A DNA stretch of 64,000 nucleotides. It comes from Chitinophagaceae bacterium. Lineage in GTDB: Bacteria; Bacteroidota; Bacteroidia; Chitinophagales; Chitinophagaceae. The DNA lies in the NCBI GenBank assembly GCA_019638615.1, contig JAHBTL010000001.1:186001-250000 (forward strand), read 5' to 3'. The translations under genes and the position numbers were made by a program. Below are positions 9,612 through 18,705 of the stretch, one piece after another; within the stretch, counting starts at the first letter, position 1, and each line of letters begins with the position of its first letter. The notes beneath the pieces are model-generated. The model was given only the letters and a program-made list of their open reading frames with translations. It had not been told where the DNA came from and did no database searches.

Positions 9612-10259
9612 TCAATTCAAAGCGCTTTTTTCCTTTTCAATGGTAAATCCTTTGGTATGTTTGATGGATTCCCAGCCGCCGGTAACATTGCGGATATTAT
9701 CATACCCCTGCTGCTTCAGTAACGAAGCCGCGATGACGCTCCGGTAGCCCCGCGCACAATGAATGTATATGTTCTGGGTTTCTTCAAGGTTCGCAATATT
9801 CCCGGGATCCTTTAATTCATCCAAAGGCAAATTCACCGCGTCTTTAATATGTCCGTCTGCGAACTCAAAAGGCTTCCGCACATCCAGTACCAGCAGTTTT
9901 TCATCAAACGGAATATCCATTGCCAGTTCTCCTGCATCCACATTAATGATCATATCTACCGCCGCGCCCCCTTCTTTCCAGGCATCAAAACCACCGTCTA
10001 AACAACCTGTTACATTAAAACCTTTTCCCGTTAAAATTTCCGCAACATGCTCTTCTTTACCGGCGGGCGCTATTAATAGGATACTTGCTTCCGCAGGCAA
10101 TAAAGCCGACGCCCATTCTGCTATATTCCCTTCATGCCCGATAAAAACAGATCCCGGAACAAAGCCATCGGTAAATTCAGAAGCATTCCGGGTATCTACT
10201 AAAACAACGTTCTCTTCTTTAAGAAGATCTTGCAGTTGCGCTACAGTAAAATATTTCAT
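9612..10259 (-). CDS. Tandem rhodanese-domain protein
   Basis: 215 residues, cytoplasmic, with two rhodanese domains. The first (about 1-100) has VVLVDTRNASEFTDGFVPGS but lacks a catalytic Cys (LIAPAGKEE where the active loop should be). The second (about 110-205) has LLVLDVRKPFEFADGHI and the active loop CARGYRS with a Cys, so it could carry a persulfide. This inactive-active layout is usual in sulfurtransferases and resembles the tail of persulfide dioxygenase-rhodanese fusions. It lies 91 bases downstream of an ArsR-type regulator on the same strand, so a two-gene operon handling sulfane sulfur or a related stress is plausible. Confidence 0.88.
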   Translation of the reverse strand: MKYFTVAQLQDLLKEENVVLVDTRNASEFTDGFVPGSVFIGHEGNIAEWASALLPAEASILLIAPAGKEEHVAEILTGKGFNVTGCLDGGFDAWKEGGAAVDMIINVDAGELAMDIPFDEKLLVLDVRKPFEFADGHIKDAVNLPLDELKDPGNIANLEETQNIYIHCARGYRSVIAASLLKQQGYDNIRNVTGGWESIKHTKGFTIEKEKSALN

Positions 10260-10350
10260 AGTTATAAAATAAAGAGCCGGCAGGTCAACCCCGGGTATAC
10301 AGGATTAAGCTACCGGCTTACCAGATAAAAAAACAATAATCAATTAATTA

Positions 10351-10704
10351 TCAAGCTAACAATTGCTCAACGAAACCATAAATTTCAGCCAGTCTTTTAT
10401 GGTTAACGGAATAATAAATAAATTTCCCTTCGCGGGTGGTTACCACCATACCCGCACGCCTCAATATAGCAAGGTGTTGCGAAGCTACCGATTGTTCCAG
10501 CCTTAACTGCACATATAGTTCCGTAACAGTCATTTTTTTCTTTTCATCCAGCAACTGGATCATTTGCTGACGAAGCTTGTGGTTAAGCGCCCGAAGGATT
10601 AATGCGGCTTTCTTAACATTCAAAAAATCAATACGGAGTTCAGATCCATTCTCCTGAGCTGATCCGCTCAATACCATTGTATAAGGACTTGTTAGGCCTG
10701 TCAT
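10351..10704 (-). CDS. ArsR-family winged-helix regulator
   Basis: 117 residues. A winged helix covers about residues 30-110: LRALNHKLRQQMIQLL, the recognition helix in QSVASQHLAILRRAGMV and the wing TREGKFIYYSV. It contains no Cys at all, so it is not a thiol-switch sensor like BigR/SqrR and lacks the classic CxC metal site. The effector is unknown. It precedes the rhodanese gene on the same strand and probably controls it and itself from the site at 10717-10754. The first ~20 residues before ELRIDFLNV are unlike the family and a later start is possible. Confidence 0.88.
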   Translation of the reverse strand: MTGLTSPYTMVLSGSAQENGSELRIDFLNVKKAALILRALNHKLRQQMIQLLDEKKKMTVTELYVQLRLEQSVASQHLAILRRAGMVVTTREGKFIYYSVNHKRLAEIYGFVEQLLA

Positions 10705-10716
10705 AGGAATAATTAC

Positions 10717-10754
10717 ATTAAAATTTAATCATTAAAATATCAAATGCAAAGATA
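10717..10754 (-). promoter_or_regulatory. Promoter -7 box and operator-like palindrome upstream of arsR-type gene
   Basis: On the minus strand TATCTTTG (10754-10747) fits the Bacteroidota -7 consensus TAnnTTTG, 43 bases before the ATG at 10704. Just downstream, ATTAAA-A-TTTAAT (10717-10729) is a perfect odd palindrome, placed where an autorepressor would block transcription. No convincing -33 element was found. Confidence 0.4.
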
Positions 10755-10816
10755 TAAATGAAAAGACAAATAACATCCCAATAGTTTCTTAAATGATGGT
10801 AAAAAATGATAAAAGG

Positions 10817-11500
10817 TTAGGCTTTGTTTTTATTTGTAGTAAAATGAAAATCTTTGAGGTACAGGGGATCCGTGTATGCCAGGTCGCAAAACTCCTTGTT
10901 TTTAAAGGAGTTAAGAAAATTTGCAGCCAGTTGGGCGCCATTATAATCCGCCTGTTCAAAAAAAGCATTGGCGGACGGATTGATCATTTCCTTCCATTTT
11001 ACAGCACCGTTCCCGGTAAAAAGCACTTTTCCCCGGATCAATTCCTGCTCGAAAGAGTTACCGGCAAGGATCAATGCCTGCGGTTTTTGTATTTCCCTGC
11101 CGCCGATATCATACTGCGCTGTATACACTTCACTCCTGCGGGCATCGATCATCGGGCAATATACATCGTACCCTGGAACATAGGTTATGGCCGCTGCAGC
11201 CATTACTTCGAGTGTTGACGCGGTCAGCAATGGGATATCCAATGCATAGCAAATCCCTTTTGCACTGGCCATTCCCACCCGTAAACCGGTATACGAGCCC
11301 GGTCCTGCCGTTACCCCGACAGCCGCCAGATCATGCAGGGCAATACCGGCTTTTTCCAGCACCTGCTGTACGGCAGGCTGTACAAAAGCGGCATGATCAT
11401 GCTGCCGTTCGTTAAAAAGCTCTGTTACCGGTTGTCCGTCTTTCGACAAGCCGACAATTGCCCTTGAAAGCGCGGTATCTATGTGTAATATCCATGCCAT
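10817..11500 (-). CDS. tsaB: tRNA threonylcarbamoyladenosine biosynthesis protein TsaB
   Basis: 227 residues. It starts WILHIDTALSRAIVGLS and contains the TsaB hallmark GVTAGPGSYTGLRVGMASAKG at about 60-80, then the STLEVMA segment. TsaB is the non-catalytic partner of TsaD in making t6A37 on ANN-decoding tRNAs, in the cytoplasm. Length is normal for the family. It is a single gene here; downstream is the ArsR-type gene on the same strand, 112 bases away. The minus strand carries TATTTTTG at 11526-11519, a fair -7 match 19 bases before the ATG. Confidence 0.95.
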   Translation of the reverse strand: MAWILHIDTALSRAIVGLSKDGQPVTELFNERQHDHAAFVQPAVQQVLEKAGIALHDLAAVGVTAGPGSYTGLRVGMASAKGICYALDIPLLTASTLEVMAAAAITYVPGYDVYCPMIDARRSEVYTAQYDIGGREIQKPQALILAGNSFEQELIRGKVLFTGNGAVKWKEMINPSANAFFEQADYNGAQLAANFLNSFKNKEFCDLAYTDPLYLKDFHFTTNKNKA

Positions 11501-11518
11501 GCTGTTAGATCAATTCGG

Positions 11519-11526
11519 CAAAAATA
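11519..11526 (-). promoter_or_regulatory. Possible -7 promoter box for tsaB
   Basis: The minus strand reads TATTTTTG, matching TAnnTTTG, with about 18 bases to the tsaB ATG at 11500. No clear -33 element was seen, so support is limited. Confidence 0.3.
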
Positions 11527-11577
11527 GGTTGGAAGACTCATGTAAACACAGCAATTTTGCGGCATTAAACTTTGTAT

Positions 11578-11961
11578 ATGAGCAAAACCGTTATCAATAC
11601 CCCCAATGCGCCCGCTCCCATTGGTCCGTACAGCCAGGCTGTGTTTGCAGGTAATTTATTATACGTATCGGGCCAGGTACCTATCAACCCCGCTACCAAC
11701 ACGATTGAAGCCACCAATGCCGCCGAAGAAGCGGAACAGGTAATGAAAAACCTGCAGGCTGTACTATCCGAAGCAGGCCTGGGCTTTGAACATGTAGTAA
11801 AAACAACCATTTTTTTAACTGATATGGCGCTTTTTACCACCGTAAACGAAGTATACGGCAAATATTTTTCGGGTAACTACCCCGCACGCGAAACAGTTGC
11901 GGTAAAGGGATTGCCCCGTAATGTAAATGTAGAGATCAGCGTTATTGCCTTAAAGCCATAG
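11578..11961 (+). CDS. ridA: RidA-family reactive imine/enamine deaminase
   Basis: 127 residues from the ATG at 11578; an in-frame TTG six bases upstream is less likely. The sequence shows the RidA core: APAPIGPYSQAV, LYVSGQVPINP, QVMKNLQAVLSEAG, VKTTIFLTDM, and the C-terminal signature YPARETVAVKGLPRNVNVEI with the Arg and Glu of the active site. RidA hydrolyses 2-aminoacrylate and other enamines made by PLP enzymes, protecting them from damage. It is a cytosolic trimer. It is convergent with prfA, with only seven bases between the two stop codons, and divergent from tsaB. Confidence 0.95.
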   Translation: MSKTVINTPNAPAPIGPYSQAVFAGNLLYVSGQVPINPATNTIEATNAAEEAEQVMKNLQAVLSEAGLGFEHVVKTTIFLTDMALFTTVNEVYGKYFSGNYPARETVAVKGLPRNVNVEISVIALKP

Positions 11962-11968
11962 GAAACAG

Positions 11969-13036
11969 CTATACCTGTTCCTGTGTAAGCTTTTCAGCGT
12001 TTTCGGCAAACTGGAGCGCGTCTATAAATTCCTGCAGGTTGCCATTGATCACATCATCAAGATTGTAAACGGTAAGCCCTATGCGGTGATCCGTTACCCG
12101 CCCCTGCGGAAAATTATAGGTCCGTATTTTAGCAGAGCGGTCGCCCGTGCTCACTAAACTTTTACGGTGCCGGGCAATCTCTTCTTCCTGCTTGCGCACC
12201 TGCTCTTCATACAGGCGCGTGCGCAACATCTGCATCGCTTTTTCGCGGTTGCCCAACTGCGAGCGTTCGGTCTGGCATATTACCACTGTTCCCGTAGGCA
12301 GGTGGGTGAGCATTACTTTGGTTTCCACCTTATTTACATTCTGCCCGCCGGCGCCGCCGCTCCGGGCTGTTTCCATTTTCACGTCGCTTTCTCTCAGCTC
12401 AAAATCCACCTCCTCCGCTTCAGGCATCACGGCCACCGTTGCCGCGCTGGTATGCACACGTCCGCTGGCTTCTGTATCGGGCACCCTTTGTACACGATGC
12501 ACGCCGCTTTCAAACTTTAATGTGCCGTACACGTCTTCCCCCATCACCTCTATCTGCGCTTCCTTATACCCTCCCACCGTTCCTTCACTTTCGCTCAGCA
12601 AAGCCGTTTTCCAGCCGCGCCGCTCGCAATAACGCAGGTACATGCGTACCAGGTCGCCGGCAAACAACGAAGCTTCATCGCCGCCGGTACCTGCACGGAT
12701 TTCAAGTATCGCGTTCTTTTCATCCTGCGGGTCCTTCGGGATCAGCATCTGGCGAATGTCAGCCTCCATTTTCTTCTGCTCTTCCTCCAGTGCGGGCAAT
12801 TCCTGCTTGGCCAGATCCCGCATCTCCTCGTCATCCCCATTCAATACCTCCGTATTGAACGCAATGGTATCCAGCAGTCTTTTATAGGCGGTATATGCCT
12901 GCACTATTTTTTCCAGGCTCCGGTATTCCCGGCTGGTAGCGGTAAACTTTTTATTGTCGTTTACAATCTCGGGGTTGGTTAATGCCACACCCAACTGGTC
13001 GAACCTCGCTTTTATCGCTTCTAGTTTATCTAACAT
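11969..13036 (-). CDS. prfA: Peptide chain release factor 1
   Basis: 355 residues from the ATG at 13036 ([16 protein letters not shown]). The open frame continues 37 codons upstream, but that stretch is unlike RF1. Domain order is normal: N-terminal helices, then [20 protein letters not shown] with the PxT tripeptide (PDT) that reads UAA/UAG, then [16 protein letters not shown] with the GGQ loop that triggers peptidyl-tRNA hydrolysis, and a C-terminal [17 protein letters not shown]. PxT rather than SPF separates it from RF2. There is no neighbouring prmC, so it seems to stand alone, convergent with ridA. Confidence 0.96.
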   Translation of the reverse strand: MLDKLEAIKARFDQLGVALTNPEIVNDNKKFTATSREYRSLEKIVQAYTAYKRLLDTIAFNTEVLNGDDEEMRDLAKQELPALEEEQKKMEADIRQMLIPKDPQDEKNAILEIRAGTGGDEASLFAGDLVRMYLRYCERRGWKTALLSESEGTVGGYKEAQIEVMGEDVYGTLKFESGVHRVQRVPDTEASGRVHTSAATVAVMPEAEEVDFELRESDVKMETARSGGAGGQNVNKVETKVMLTHLPTGTVVICQTERSQLGNREKAMQMLRTRLYEEQVRKQEEEIARHRKSLVSTGDRSAKIRTYNFPQGRVTDHRIGLTVYNLDDVINGNLQEFIDALQFAENAEKLTQEQV

Positions 13037-13203
13037 TGCTCTATTGTTTTCCGCCTGTTTGCGGATGTTTTCTTTTATTTGTGCCCCGGCTGGCTCAACA
13101 CCGGTTGTCCGCCCCAACAACCGGTCGGACTGTCTGCCGACAGGCACACTTCAGCGTCCGGTAATCCTGCCCCTCTTTTCAGGGCAGCAAAGTTAATTCA
13201 GCT

Positions 13204-14373
13204 ATGGCGTATAAAAAATTTCAGTCAAACCATTTGTTCACCGGCAAAAAATTGCTTGATCATACCCATGTATTAATTACCGATGAACAGGGGGTTATAC
13301 AGGATATTGTGCAGGAACAAGAGGCAGGCGGCGATGTGCAAAAGCTCGAAGGCATTCTTTCCCCCGGTCTTTTTAATTGTCATTGTCACCTTGAGCTGAG
13401 CCATATGCAGGAACGCATTCCGCCAGGCGGCGGACTTACTTCCTTCATCACCGCTGTTATGAAAACAGCGCCGGCGCCTGAGGCCGACAGGGAAACAGCT
13501 ATGAAAAACGCCGAAAGGGAAATGTATGACAATGGTATTGTTGCAGTAGGCGATATCTCTAACAATACCTCTTCCTTGCAAACTAAAAGTAAAAGCCCTG
13601 TTTACTGGCATAATTTCCTGGAAGTGACCAATCTGGATGACAGCAGGGCGGAAGAGAAAATAGCCTGCTTTCTTACCATGGAAGCTGCATTTAACGAAAC
13701 CATTCCGCCTCCGAGGCAGTCGGCTATAGTGCCGCATGCTTCTTACAGCGTATCTCCCGCAACTTTTCACCTCATCAATGAATATACACAGGGCAAAACC
13801 ATTACCATCCACAACCAGGAAAGCGCGGGCGAAGATGAATTGTTTACGAACGGAACAGGACCCTTCCTTTCTTTTTACAAAGGGATAGGAAGAAGCGCGT
13901 TGCCTATAGCGGTTTCGGGAAAAAGCAGCCTGCAGACATGGCTGCCTTATTTTACAAAAGGACAAACCATTTTGCTGGTACATAATACCTACACAAGCGA
14001 AGAAGATATACTGTACGCCAACGACTATGCGCAAAGATCGGGGATCAGCTTATTTTATTGTCTTTGCCCTAACGCTAACCTGTATATCGAAAATAAGCTT
14101 CCGCCTGTTGACCTGCTGCTGAAACACCAATGCAATATTGTACTGGGTACCGATAGCTACGGCAGTAACCGGCAATTAAGCATGGCAAGCGAGATGTCTG
14201 TACTGCTGCAACATTTTCCCTTCCTGTCGCCGGCGCAGGTTTTACAATGGACCACATCCAATAGCGCCGCGGCGCTTCAGTTACAAAACGAAAAAGGAAG
14301 CTTTGAGAAAGGAAAGAAGCCGGGCGTGGTGCTGATAGCCGACGACTTCAGCGCATCTCAAAGATTGGTTTAA
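13204..14373 (+). CDS. Amidohydrolase-superfamily protein (aminohydrolase/deaminase-like)
   Basis: 389 residues. Metal-binding features of the superfamily are present in order: GLFNCHCHLELSH (HxH, about 57-69), VPHASYSVSP, TIHNQES (His), LLVHNTYT, and VLGTDSYGSN with the catalytic Asp. A small beta-sandwich is formed by the N terminus and the C-terminal KGKKPGVVLIADDF. This layout is that of the ATZ/TRZ and S-adenosylhomocysteine or aminofutalosine deaminase group. Which amine is removed cannot be decided by eye; aminodeoxyfutalosine deaminase of the futalosine menaquinone route is one option. It is divergent from prfA and has no operon partner. Confidence 0.8.
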   Translation: MAYKKFQSNHLFTGKKLLDHTHVLITDEQGVIQDIVQEQEAGGDVQKLEGILSPGLFNCHCHLELSHMQERIPPGGGLTSFITAVMKTAPAPEADRETAMKNAEREMYDNGIVAVGDISNNTSSLQTKSKSPVYWHNFLEVTNLDDSRAEEKIACFLTMEAAFNETIPPPRQSAIVPHASYSVSPATFHLINEYTQGKTITIHNQESAGEDELFTNGTGPFLSFYKGIGRSALPIAVSGKSSLQTWLPYFTKGQTILLVHNTYTSEEDILYANDYAQRSGISLFYCLCPNANLYIENKLPPVDLLLKHQCNIVLGTDSYGSNRQLSMASEMSVLLQHFPFLSPAQVLQWTTSNSAAALQLQNEKGSFEKGKKPGVVLIADDFSASQRLV

Positions 14374-14395
14374 TGCTTTAAGCCTCCCCCTCTTT

Positions 14396-14596
14396 CCCTC
14401 TCCATGCAACGGAGAGGGAGCGGTACTACAAAACAAAACCAATCTCTTTCACTACCACATCATCTATAAATATATCCCGGCAAGGCGTTTTAGTATTTGC
14501 TCATTCTTACATCCACAACCTCCCGTTCACTATATTTTATCAACCAGCTATGAATTTAGGCACCCCTCTCTCCCGAAACTTCGGGATGGAGAGGGG
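14396..14596. repeat. Two C/T-rich hairpins (CCCTCTCC/GGAGAGGG repeat)
   Basis: CCCTCTCC (14396-14403) pairs with GGAGAGGG (14411-14418). A second, longer hairpin pairs CCCCTCTC (14563-14570) with GAGAGGGG (14589-14596) around TCCCGAA/TTCGGGA (14571-14586). They lie between the convergent amidohydrolase and TPR genes. Either could end transcription. The repeated CTCTCCC wording suggests a mobile or amplified palindrome family. Confidence 0.6.
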
Positions 14597-14612
14597 TCGG
14601 GGGTGAGGGGCT

Positions 14613-15398
14613 TTACTTCAAACTCTTATCCAATCCATGCGCTTTTTCATAATACAATTTCGCTTCCTCCTTATTGCCTAACGCTTCCTCGCATCTTCCT
14701 GCATTGTAATAGCCCTCGGCAAACGTGTTGCTCACCTGTATGGATCGTTCAAATACAGCCAGCGCTTCCGCAAATTTTTGTTTGTCGTATAATAGCAATC
14801 CTTTTTCTATATAGGCATCTAAAAAAGTATAGTCATTTTTAAGACATTCATCAAACTGTGCGAGTGCCTTATCCGTTTCGTTGATATTGGAATAGTATAG
14901 TCCTTTAATGAACCGTGCCTGTGATACCGTTCGTGTTTCCTGCGACAAGGCGATGACCCTGTCGGCAATGGTTATCGCACTGGCATCGGGGCGATTGGCG
15001 TAAATAGAGGCCAGTTGCAATTGAGGCTCGGCAAAAGCCGGCGCCACCTCAACCGCCCGTTCTAAAGCATGAATGCCATTAATGGAATCACCGCTTTGCA
15101 ATAGTATATCACCGCGCCTGTACCACAATGCTGCGTTAGCGGTGTCTTCCGTCATTAAAGTATCGTTCTGCAAAAGCGCTTCTTTGTATTTGCCACCCTG
15201 TGCCAGCGCATTCATCAGTTGGTACCGTGTACCCAGCGAATCGGGATTCAACTGTACTTTTTGTTGGAGTTGCGCTATCAATACTGAATTTTCATCCGGT
15301 AAGCTATCGGTATTTGTTTTGTCAGATCCGTTATTACATGCCCAAAGAAAAACCGCGGTAAACAGGCAGATTATGTATAAAGAGGTCTTAAACATCAT
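14613..15398 (-). CDS. TPR-repeat lipoprotein
   Basis: 261 residues. Signal peptide with lipobox LWAC (Cys about 21). Five to six TPR-like helical pairs follow, for example ALWYRRGDILLQSGD, GIHALERAVEVAPAFAEPQL and LDAYIEKGLLLYDKQKFAEALAVFERSIQVSN. TPRs act as protein-protein scaffolds; with a lipid anchor the protein would sit in the periplasm or at the outer membrane. The partner is unknown. It follows the SH3-like gene with only 17 bases between them on the same strand, so the two may be cotranscribed, perhaps from purL. Confidence 0.85.
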   Translation of the reverse strand: MMFKTSLYIICLFTAVFLWACNNGSDKTNTDSLPDENSVLIAQLQQKVQLNPDSLGTRYQLMNALAQGGKYKEALLQNDTLMTEDTANAALWYRRGDILLQSGDSINGIHALERAVEVAPAFAEPQLQLASIYANRPDASAITIADRVIALSQETRTVSQARFIKGLYYSNINETDKALAQFDECLKNDYTFLDAYIEKGLLLYDKQKFAEALAVFERSIQVSNTFAEGYYNAGRCEEALGNKEEAKLYYEKAHGLDKSLK

Positions 15399-15415
15399 CC
15401 TTTAATATTTGATTC

Positions 15416-16102
15416 TCAAAAACCATACGCAATATACCGTTCTTTATAAATTCCATTCTCCACTTTCCAAATAACATGGTATGCTCCGGCTCCATCGCTA
15501 TTCATTGATTGGATATATAATATATTGTTTTCCGCATCAAAATTCACCTCTGTATTATACAGGTTAGGCTCAAATAAATTTTTAAGCGCCTGTTCCGGAA
15601 GCTGAAATATTTCCCTGCCTGTTTTAATTACAATAAAACTGTATTCAATCGCAGGCATGCCGCCATCTGTTCCCCAGTATTTTTTATTGTCAATTAATTC
15701 AATCTGCGTTTTATTTTCCTTAAAGTAGGTATACTTATGGCTGCGCCTATCGAACAATTTTTGAGTAACCACTACTTCAATGCTGTCTTTTGAAAGTGTT
15801 ACGGAATTCGGTTCATTTTTTAGCATCGGAACCGGTGGGTAAGAAGAAATCAGTGTGTATCGGTCCTTGTAAACAAAGCCGTTCAATTCTTTGCCATTTT
15901 TTGAATAATCAATATTCGTCCGGTTCCCTTCATTTTCAAAACAGAAAATGAGATGCCCATTTTTGAGCGTATCTGTTATTTTACTTCCTGTTTCTTTACC
16001 TGTCCTCACATTCACATAACCATCCTGATCGGCTATGATCGCAAACTGGGCATAGGTACTCAGAGAAAGCAGGATAATAAAAAATATCAGGGCATATTTC
16101 AT
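15416..16102 (-). CDS. Secreted protein with bacterial SH3-like domain
   Basis: 228 residues. A signal peptide (about 1-18, ending STYAQ) is followed by IADQDGYVNVRTGKETGSKI and VGHLIF-like sequence, typical of a bacterial SH3 (YgiM/SH3_3) domain. The remaining ~150 residues are not recognised; they are beta-rich with ENNILYIQSMNSDGAGAYHV near the end. Such proteins often bind cell wall or have an unknown periplasmic role. It lies 18 bases downstream of purL and 17 upstream of the TPR lipoprotein, all on the minus strand, which suggests readthrough from purL. Confidence 0.7.
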   Translation of the reverse strand: MKYALIFFIILLSLSTYAQFAIIADQDGYVNVRTGKETGSKITDTLKNGHLIFCFENEGNRTNIDYSKNGKELNGFVYKDRYTLISSYPPVPMLKNEPNSVTLSKDSIEVVVTQKLFDRRSHKYTYFKENKTQIELIDNKKYWGTDGGMPAIEYSFIVIKTGREIFQLPEQALKNLFEPNLYNTEVNFDAENNILYIQSMNSDGAGAYHVIWKVENGIYKERYIAYGF

Positions 16103-16120
16103 GTAGCTTATTGAAGGCTG

Positions 16121-18343
16121 CTATATATACTGCTCCTCACGTTGCATATATCTTTCAATAGCCCCATCATATTTTTCCTTCCAGTCAGCAATATCACCCC
16201 AACCAGCACCATCAACAATCACCTCACCATCCGTAACTTCCCCCACTTTAATAAACGGCACGCCGCTTTCCTTCACTATCTTTTCAAACGCCGCAATATT
16301 ATCTGCACTAACGCTTACCGCTACACGACTCTGCGATTCCCCAAACCAGAAAGCATCCGGCCTTACTTTAGTTGAAGTAGCTGCTTTAAACCCTAACTCA
16401 TTATTAAACCCGCTTTCACAAAGCGTAACAAACAAACCACCTTCGCTTAAATCATGCGCAGAAACAATCGCTTTGCTGCCGATCAGCTTACTAACAGTCT
16501 GCTGTAAACGATATTCTTCTTCCAGGTCAAAATGCGGCACAGGAGAATATTCAACACCATGCAGCTTATGTATATATTCAGACGAATTGATATCATCATT
16601 CACCTCACCCAGCAAATAAATCGTGTCGCCCGCCTGCTTAAAGTCAAGCGTCATCTTCGTATCAATATCTTCCAGCAAACCCACCATGCCAATGGTTGGC
16701 GTGGGGTATACCGCCCCGCCCGGATGCTGGTTATAAAAGCTCACATTACCACCCGTAACAGGCGTATCAAACTTTTTACAAGCCTCACCCATGCCTTTAA
16801 TTGCATATACAAACTGGTAATACACTTCCGGGTCGTAAGGGTTACCGAAGTTCAAACAGTTGGTCACGCCCAGCGGAACGCCACCGCTCACAACAATATT
16901 CCTTGCCGCTTCACTCACCGCTATCATACAACCCGTAAACGGATCGGCAAACACATAGCGACTGTTACAGTCAACCGTAACCGCCAGCCCTTTTTTAGTG
17001 CCCTTCACTTCTACCACCTGCGCATCGCTCGGCGCATTGGTGCTGGTATTGCCCGTGCCCACCATGCTGTCGTACTGCGTATATATCCAGCGCTTGGATG
17101 CTATATTCGGGATAGTGATGATTTTCTCCGCCACCGCTTTCAGATCTTTAGGCACGGGTATCGAAGCCGGGTCAAACTTCTTGATCTCCGCAAAATATTT
17201 CGGTTCCCTGTATTCCCTTTCATACACCGGTGCGCCGCCACCCAGTACTAAGCTTTCTGCCGGCACTTCCGCTTCCAGCTCACCGTGCATATAAAACTGC
17301 AACATACCGCCATCCGTCACTTCACCGATCTGCGAGCAGGGCAGATCCCATTTTTCAAATACTTCCAGCACTTCTTTTTCACGACCCTTTTTTACGATCA
17401 TCAGCATACGCTCCTGGCTTTCGCTCAACAGCAGTTCCCATGCTTTCATGTTTTGCTGGCGCATTGGCACTTTATCTAAGTCAATGCGCATGCCCACGCC
17501 GCCCTTGGCGCTGGTTTCCGCGGTAGAACATATAATGCCCGCGGCACCCATATCCTGCATACCCACCAGTGCGCCTTTCGGTATCAGCTCTAAGCAGGCT
17601 TCTAATAATTTTTTCTCCTGGAAGGGGTCGCCTACCTGCACGGCAGGTAAATCTTCCACGCTGCTTTCCGTAATATCCGCCGACGCGAACGCCGCGCCGC
17701 CCATACCATCCTTACCTGTTGCAGAACCCACAATAAACACCGGGTTGCCTTTGCCCTCGGCGGTGGCGCTCACGGTTTGACCCGCTTTTACCACGCCCAC
17801 GCTCATCGCGTTCACCAGCGGGTTGGTATGATAGCAGTCTTCAAAATAAATTTCGCCACCCACGGTAGGCACGCCAAAGCAGTTGCCGTAATGACCAATG
17901 CCATGCACAATACCATTCATCAGGTGCTGCGTTTTTTCTTCGCTGAGGTTGCCGAAGCGCAGCGAATTCAGCGCCGCTATCGGACGTGCGCCCATCGTAA
18001 AAATATCGCGGTGAATACCACCCACACCGGTTGCCGCACCCTGGAAAGGCTCAATGGCAGACGGGTGGTTATGACTTTCAATCTTAAACACCACGCCCCA
18101 GCCGTCGCCGATATCAGCAAGCCCCGCGTTTTCCTCGCCGGCTTTCACCAGCAGCTTCGCGCCCTCGCGGGGCAACGTTTTCAGCCATTTAATAGAATTT
18201 TTATAGCTGCAATGCTCGCTCCACATTACGGAGTAAGCGCTTAGTTCGGTAAAGTTCGGTGTGCGCCCCAGTATCTTTTTGATCATCTCAAATTCATCCG
18301 GGCGAAGTCCTAATTTTTCGGCTGTTTCAACTGTTATTTCCAT
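16121..18343 (-). CDS. purL: Phosphoribosylformylglycinamidine synthase subunit PurL (small type)
   Basis: 740 residues, the length of the PurL of three-subunit PurLQS enzymes, not the ~1300-residue fused form. Motifs: [11 protein letters not shown] near residue 43, the ATP/substrate segment [30 protein letters not shown]-like [19 protein letters not shown], and the second half repeat [14 protein letters not shown] and [10 protein letters not shown]. It converts FGAR to FGAM with ATP and glutamine-derived ammonia in purine synthesis, needing PurQ and PurS encoded elsewhere. No other pur genes are in the window. Two short unrelated genes follow closely on the same strand. Confidence 0.96.
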   Translation of the reverse strand: MEITVETAEKLGLRPDEFEMIKKILGRTPNFTELSAYSVMWSEHCSYKNSIKWLKTLPREGAKLLVKAGEENAGLADIGDGWGVVFKIESHNHPSAIEPFQGAATGVGGIHRDIFTMGARPIAALNSLRFGNLSEEKTQHLMNGIVHGIGHYGNCFGVPTVGGEIYFEDCYHTNPLVNAMSVGVVKAGQTVSATAEGKGNPVFIVGSATGKDGMGGAAFASADITESSVEDLPAVQVGDPFQEKKLLEACLELIPKGALVGMQDMGAAGIICSTAETSAKGGVGMRIDLDKVPMRQQNMKAWELLLSESQERMLMIVKKGREKEVLEVFEKWDLPCSQIGEVTDGGMLQFYMHGELEAEVPAESLVLGGGAPVYEREYREPKYFAEIKKFDPASIPVPKDLKAVAEKIITIPNIASKRWIYTQYDSMVGTGNTSTNAPSDAQVVEVKGTKKGLAVTVDCNSRYVFADPFTGCMIAVSEAARNIVVSGGVPLGVTNCLNFGNPYDPEVYYQFVYAIKGMGEACKKFDTPVTGGNVSFYNQHPGGAVYPTPTIGMVGLLEDIDTKMTLDFKQAGDTIYLLGEVNDDINSSEYIHKLHGVEYSPVPHFDLEEEYRLQQTVSKLIGSKAIVSAHDLSEGGLFVTLCESGFNNELGFKAATSTKVRPDAFWFGESQSRVAVSVSADNIAAFEKIVKESGVPFIKVGEVTDGEVIVDGAGWGDIADWKEKYDGAIERYMQREEQYI

Positions 18344-18403
18344 GTATAATATGTATCAAAGTATAGGAAGCGGCGAAATTACGAAAAGCGACCGGGATTT
18401 AGA

Positions 18404-18425
18404 CCGGGATGATGGGATATTGGGA
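18404..18425. repeat. Dispersed repeat word shared with 29149-29172
   Basis: GGGATGATGGGATATTGGGA occurs here and, in reverse complement, near 29150-29175. It marks one of several short intergenic repeat families in the window. The surrounding stretch 18344-18611 holds no convincing gene; a 62-codon frame at 18409-18597 looks random. Confidence 0.5.
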
Positions 18426-18611
18426 TGTTCGGGATAATGTGTGGAGAAGAAGGGGATTTTTATGGGATGGGCTGTGGTGCTACTATCATCGCCTGTTGTG
18501 TCACTCACTTGTACGTTCGGGGTGCTATTGGGCATGGGACTATATCTTTAATAAATTTTATAAAAGCTATCCCGGGTGCGAGAGGCGCTTCATGTAAGTA
18601 GTCTATACTTT

Positions 18612-18646
18612 CTAAATAAAGCTAAAATAAGTTTAGCTTTATTTAG
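18612..18646. other. Perfect 15-bp inverted repeat upstream of the DUF6934-like gene
   Basis: CTAAATAAAGCTAAA (18612-18626) and TTTAGCTTTATTTAG (18632-18646) are perfectly complementary around the loop ATAAG. It lies 59 bases before the ATG at 18706, at the edge where the A/T-rich island begins. It may be an operator, a strong terminator that shields the island, or an insertion end. Confidence 0.6.
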
Positions 18647-18705
18647 CACTACAGTAAAACATCGCCTAACACTACGACTAACGTCCAACGTATAAATAAA
18701 AGAGA

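Noticed and set aside
12147-12858. Several plus-strand frames opposite prfA
   Set aside because: Antisense shadows; Pro/Ser/Arg-rich and incompatible with the clear RF1 motifs on the other strand.
13273-14034. 253-codon minus-strand frame opposite the amidohydrolase
   Set aside because: Antisense shadow; the plus strand has all the metal-binding motifs.
16532-17251. 239-codon plus-strand frame inside purL
   Set aside because: Antisense shadow of purL with His/Arg/Thr-rich, non-protein-like composition.
18409-18597. 62-codon frame after purL
   Set aside because: Trp/Tyr/Cys-rich low-quality sequence over a dispersed repeat word; no promoter or family.
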